DNA of 47,131 nt from Prevotellaceae bacterium UBA6417 (GTDB taxonomy: Bacteria > Bacteroidota > Bacteroidia > Bacteroidales > Bacteroidaceae): positions 1 to 47,131 of the forward strand of contig DJPH01000066.1 in the NCBI GenBank assembly GCA_002439755.1, given 5' to 3'. A program made the position numbers and the translations under genes. This document shows positions 44,304-47,131 of this stretch, in pieces; position 1 is the first letter of the stretch; every line of letters starts with the position of its first letter. The notes below the pieces were generated by a model, which worked only from the letters and a program-made list of their open reading frames with translations, made no database searches and was not told where the DNA came from.

Positions 44304-44334
44304 CAAAGTTAGTGATTACTTAGCAACATGCAAA
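44304..44334 (-). promoter_or_regulatory. Full TTTG-N19-TAACTTTG promoter of the his operon
   Basis: On the minus strand TTTG (44334-44331) is followed after exactly 19 bases by TAACTTTG (44311-44304). This is a complete Bacteroidota promoter and places the transcript start just before the leader ATG at 44295. Confidence 0.88.
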
Positions 44335-44377
44335 AATAAACGCTTGTTTTTTACATAAGAGCTCTTTTATTGAGCAC

Positions 44378-45679
44378 TCAATTGAAATAGACATCGGCAA
44401 CAGGCCGAAGAATTGTTTCTAATCGAGGATATGCATCTTGCTTGAATTTTTTGGCTGTAAGCTTGCATCTTCTATAGCCCGACCTATTCACAATAATGTA
44501 TTCCTCATCCGAAATCACAGTCTTGCCTGTAGCTTGCAATGCTTCATTGATTTTTGTAATATTCCGATTGATGCATTTGGCCTCATCTTCTGTCATGACC
44601 CGCCACTTCGATATTCCGCTTACAGAGAATGATTGCAATGCTGTTTTCGCAGCCTGCTCATTGTCTGATTCATTCTTATAATAATCCATCACATTGGCTT
44701 TCTCGTCCGAACAAAGGACTGTCACCTTTTTCTTGTCTGCATCTACGGCAAATACATAGCAACCCTTATAGAAATCACCTACAGCTAATGCTTCGGAAGA
44801 CGTTTCATGCTCGTTTCCTTGAGAAGGATTCGACTCTTTCTCCATAAAACTATATTCTATATTTTGGTCTTCATCCCATTCTTTGCCCTTGATATTTATG
44901 GCAAGCGAGGTTTTCAATGTTTCATATTTCGCTAAAATGTTGACATGAGCATTTTCCTTAAATGGTTCTGTACTTTTATAAGAATATTTCTTTGTCGTTC
45001 CATCTTCATAAGCAATGGTTATTGCTATTTCCACTGCTTGATTAATTGCCGGTAATAAGAATGCATCCGGTGACACGAGCCATGTTGCACCATCTACCTG
45101 CTTTTTAAGCCCGACATTGAATGTTGTCTTATCATCAGTATGGCTCCCTTCGATGCATATCATGCTGGAAAACGGAGAAACTGACACATTAACGCTTTTA
45201 GCTGCAGCAGGTATATTTTGCGCCTTGATTTCATTTAGCTTCAAAACCTTTCGCTCCATATTAAGAGTAAGCGAACGCTCCTCACCGACCTCCATCTTGA
45301 CAGTACTATGAGCGGTCATTAAATCTCCATGGCTTATTTTTTCCGCTTTAAGTCTCAATGGCGACATTCTGATCGCAGATTCCTTCTCTGGAAGCTCATA
45401 ATTATTTATATCGCTAATGGCATACACTTCATAATCACCGGCCTGCAAAGAGATTTGTACATTATCAGAAGCAGAATTAATTTTGTGAATTGCACTACAT
45501 TTGTCGCCACTGAAAATGAATAGCGCAACAGGATAGCTGACATTTGCATTGCCATCAGCAGCACGCGTCGTAACTGCAAGTATGGTCTCTTTCTCCGGTT
45601 CATCCTCATATATATATGAATCACAGGAAAAGAAAGCAATCAAGGCCGTTAAAAGTAAAACTGTTGTTTTCTTTTTCAT
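44378..45679 (-). CDS. Fimbrillin-like (Mfa2/FimB-type) lipoprotein, paralogue 2
   Basis: Lipoprotein of 433 residues. The lipobox IAFFSC puts the lipidated cysteine at C19, followed by an acidic stretch (DSYIYEDEPEKE) like the Bacteroidota surface-export signal. The region to about 270 has the fimbrillin-like pattern: YPVALFIFSGDKC, then LQAGDYEVYAISDI, then AHVNILAKYE. The C-terminal 140 residues (VGDFYKGCYVFAVDA, KWRVMTEDEA, ETILRPVADVYF) are a separate domain with a vague likeness to FISUMP/Lcl domains. It is clearly paralogous along its length to the gene 12 bases upstream. A role as fimbrial anchor or tip protein is inferred from the family. Confidence 0.75.
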   Translation of the reverse strand: MKKKTTVLLLTALIAFFSCDSYIYEDEPEKETILAVTTRAADGNANVSYPVALFIFSGDKCSAIHKINSASDNVQISLQAGDYEVYAISDINNYELPEKESAIRMSPLRLKAEKISHGDLMTAHSTVKMEVGEERSLTLNMERKVLKLNEIKAQNIPAAAKSVNVSVSPFSSMICIEGSHTDDKTTFNVGLKKQVDGATWLVSPDAFLLPAINQAVEIAITIAYEDGTTKKYSYKSTEPFKENAHVNILAKYETLKTSLAINIKGKEWDEDQNIEYSFMEKESNPSQGNEHETSSEALAVGDFYKGCYVFAVDADKKKVTVLCSDEKANVMDYYKNESDNEQAAKTALQSFSVSGISKWRVMTEDEAKCINRNITKINEALQATGKTVISDEEYIIVNRSGYRRCKLTAKKFKQDAYPRLETILRPVADVYFN

Positions 45680-45691
45680 CTATTTCACCTC

Positions 45692-46996
45692 TTAAAAGAG
45701 TATTTCAGCAATTGGACGAAGAATAGTTTCATTCTTAGGATTCGCAACAGGCTTAAATGTCTTGGCTTTTAGTTCACACTTCTTATACTCTTGGTTGTCG
45801 TTGACATAGTATGTTTCTGTCGATAAAGCCGTAGCACACTGATTGCTCAATGCCGTATTTATCGCAGTATAATTATCATATAATATTTGTGCCTCATCCA
45901 CATTCATAACACGCCATTGTACCGCTATGCCTTCGACAGTCCATGATGACAAATAGCCATTTATTATCTCTGTAATCTCAGCATTTGTGCTTAGTGCTAT
46001 TGTCTTTTTGGGATCTGATGGAGCAGGAACTTTTTCAATAGATGAAAGTACTTTCGCTATTCTTTCGTTTTCATCAACCTCGAAAACGTAACACCCTTTA
46101 TAGAAATCACCAACCTTGAAGATCTGAGCACCCGTTGACGTCCCGGGATTAGGATTATCATCTACCAAGCTGAAATCTATCTGCTTGTCTTCTCCCCAAA
46201 CGGCACCGGTAAATTTCATTTCCAACTTTTGGGCTTGATAGGTTGCAGTTATTGTAAAATGTGAATTCGCAACAAACTTGTCACTGCCTGTATAGGCAAA
46301 AGTCTTTTCCGTTTCTCCAATTTTCATCTTGACTGAAACAGTCGTTTCATCAGAAGGCAAAAGGAATGCACTTGGCGTTGCCGACCATGTTGTGTTGTCC
46401 TCTTGCTTTACAAGTTGCAGCTCGTAAGAATAATCTTTGTTGTCACTATAAGAGCCATCAATCTTAATACCACTATGAAGAGAAGAGATCACGATGGAAA
46501 CCTGTTCCGTACCTTGCGGAATATTTTTCATCTCCACCTTATCCAATTGCATCACTTTGCGCTCCATCTGCAAATTGACATCTTGTGACTTTCCGGCAAC
46601 AACACTCACACTACTATGAGCCGCCATTAAATCGCCATATGCTTGTTCTGCTGATTTTAAATTAAGCAAGGAGGTTGATTGCGCATTGGCCATCTCAGGA
46701 AGGGACAAATTGTCAACACCACCAATTGCATAGACATTGTATTCGCCTGCCGGAAGCGACATTACTACATTTTCATTTTCCGACTGCACACTTTGCGCAG
46801 CACAACACTTCAAAGCATTAAAAACATAGAGAACCAGCGGATAACTAACCTCTGCTTCCGTTCCTGGAGTACGAGTTCGCACTGTAAAAGTTCCTGTATT
46901 AGAATCTACAGTTTCTTCTTCCAAATCATTTGAATTACATGCGCTGAATAGTATTATGCAAAATAGCGCAGACAAAACAATCTTTAGTCTTTTCAT
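45692..46996 (-). CDS. Fimbrillin-like (Mfa2/FimB-type) lipoprotein, paralogue 1
   Basis: Lipoprotein of 434 residues, first of the pair. Lipobox ILFSAC gives the lipidated cysteine C20, then NSNDLEEE, an acidic surface-export-like signal. The same domain order as the downstream copy is seen: YPLVLYVFNALKC, LPAGEYNVYAIGGV, the LMAAHSSVSV segment, SPSAFLLPSDETTVSV, and a C-terminal domain with VGDFYKGCYVFEVDE, QWRVMNVDEA and ETILRPIAEILF. The two were probably made by tandem duplication followed by considerable divergence. No fimbrial shaft gene is visible before the window ends. Confidence 0.75.
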   Translation of the reverse strand: MKRLKIVLSALFCIILFSACNSNDLEEETVDSNTGTFTVRTRTPGTEAEVSYPLVLYVFNALKCCAAQSVQSENENVVMSLPAGEYNVYAIGGVDNLSLPEMANAQSTSLLNLKSAEQAYGDLMAAHSSVSVVAGKSQDVNLQMERKVMQLDKVEMKNIPQGTEQVSIVISSLHSGIKIDGSYSDNKDYSYELQLVKQEDNTTWSATPSAFLLPSDETTVSVKMKIGETEKTFAYTGSDKFVANSHFTITATYQAQKLEMKFTGAVWGEDKQIDFSLVDDNPNPGTSTGAQIFKVGDFYKGCYVFEVDENERIAKVLSSIEKVPAPSDPKKTIALSTNAEITEIINGYLSSWTVEGIAVQWRVMNVDEAQILYDNYTAINTALSNQCATALSTETYYVNDNQEYKKCELKAKTFKPVANPKNETILRPIAEILF

Positions 46997-47025
46997 ATTA
47001 CATTGTGTTTAATTATTAATGCCTA

Positions 47026-47033
47026 CAAAGATA
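47026..47033 (-). promoter_or_regulatory. -7 box of the fimbrillin-like pair
   Basis: On the minus strand this reads TATCTTTG, matching TAnnTTTG, 29 bases upstream of the ATG at 46996. A TTTG lies 16 bases further upstream, three short of the standard spacing. This suggests that the pair forms its own operon starting inside the window. Confidence 0.6.
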
Positions 47034-47131
47034 GCGAATATTCATTGCACAAACAAGTCTTTTTGGAGAAATATTTATATGAATGTCCGCATGTTCCCAA
47101 ATGTAGATTCCAACAACAAGTGCAAAATTAA

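Noticed and set aside
1..47131. tRNA, rRNA, insertion sequence, integrase or attachment site
   Set aside because: I looked through the gaps between genes and found no cloverleaf arrangement, no transposase or integrase frame and no target duplication.

Overview
The window looks like a chromosomal segment of a Bacteroidota species, order Bacteroidales, most likely Prevotellaceae or a close relative; the genus is a guess. The evidence is internal. Many genes start just downstream of the Bacteroidota -7 box TAnnTTTG, twice with TTTG exactly 19 bases upstream. The primary sigma factor is the short 285-residue type, the type IX secretion genes porU and porV are present, and the aromatic, histidine and 2-oxoacid:ferredoxin oxidoreductase clusters have Bacteroidota-like layouts. 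No tRNA, rRNA, CRISPR array, prophage or insertion sequence was found.

Layout. 1-5.7 kb (minus): a GH123-like glycosidase behind an OPT-family transporter, then a GH27 alpha-galactosidase. 6.0-12.6 kb (plus): acyl-CoA ligase; prfB, a 47-residue membrane protein and a CYTH protein; rpoD; a long QueA-type enzyme coupled to a Nudix hydrolase. 12.7-16.2 kb (minus): an operon of a DUF1893 protein, a GH29 fucosidase and a GH43 enzyme. 16.4-22.6 kb (plus): a degenerate FAH-family protein, porU, porV and ispF. 22.6-28.4 kb (plus): an aromatic amino acid operon (pheA, aminotransferase, DAHP synthase-chorismate mutase, tyrA, threonine-aldolase-like enzyme) behind a Phe/Tyr leader peptide and attenuator, then a histidine phosphatase. 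28.8-38.0 kb: GNAT acetyltransferase (minus), clpB, a TPR protein with a four-subunit 2-oxoacid:ferredoxin oxidoreductase, and a putative porin. 38.1-39.3 kb: a GH16 enzyme. 39.3-44.3 kb (minus): hisG-hisD-hisC-hisB plus a lipoprotein, behind a His5 leader peptide and attenuator. 44.4-47.0 kb (minus): two paralogous fimbrillin-like lipoproteins.

How the parts fit. Five secreted glycosidases (GH123-, GH27-, GH29-, GH43- and GH16-type) suggest use of host or plant glycans, although no SusC/SusD pair is present. Aromatic and histidine synthesis each appear to be controlled by ribosome-mediated attenuation; in both leaders a segment just after the leader stop codon can pair with the terminator's 5' arm. 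For histidine, this pairing is a continuous 9-bp duplex.

The least explained structure is a 21-bp-periodic array of 14-bp palindromes found at two unrelated intergenic sites (5852-5914 and 28571-28654), both ending in CTGCAA and flanked by weaker units in the same 21-bp register.
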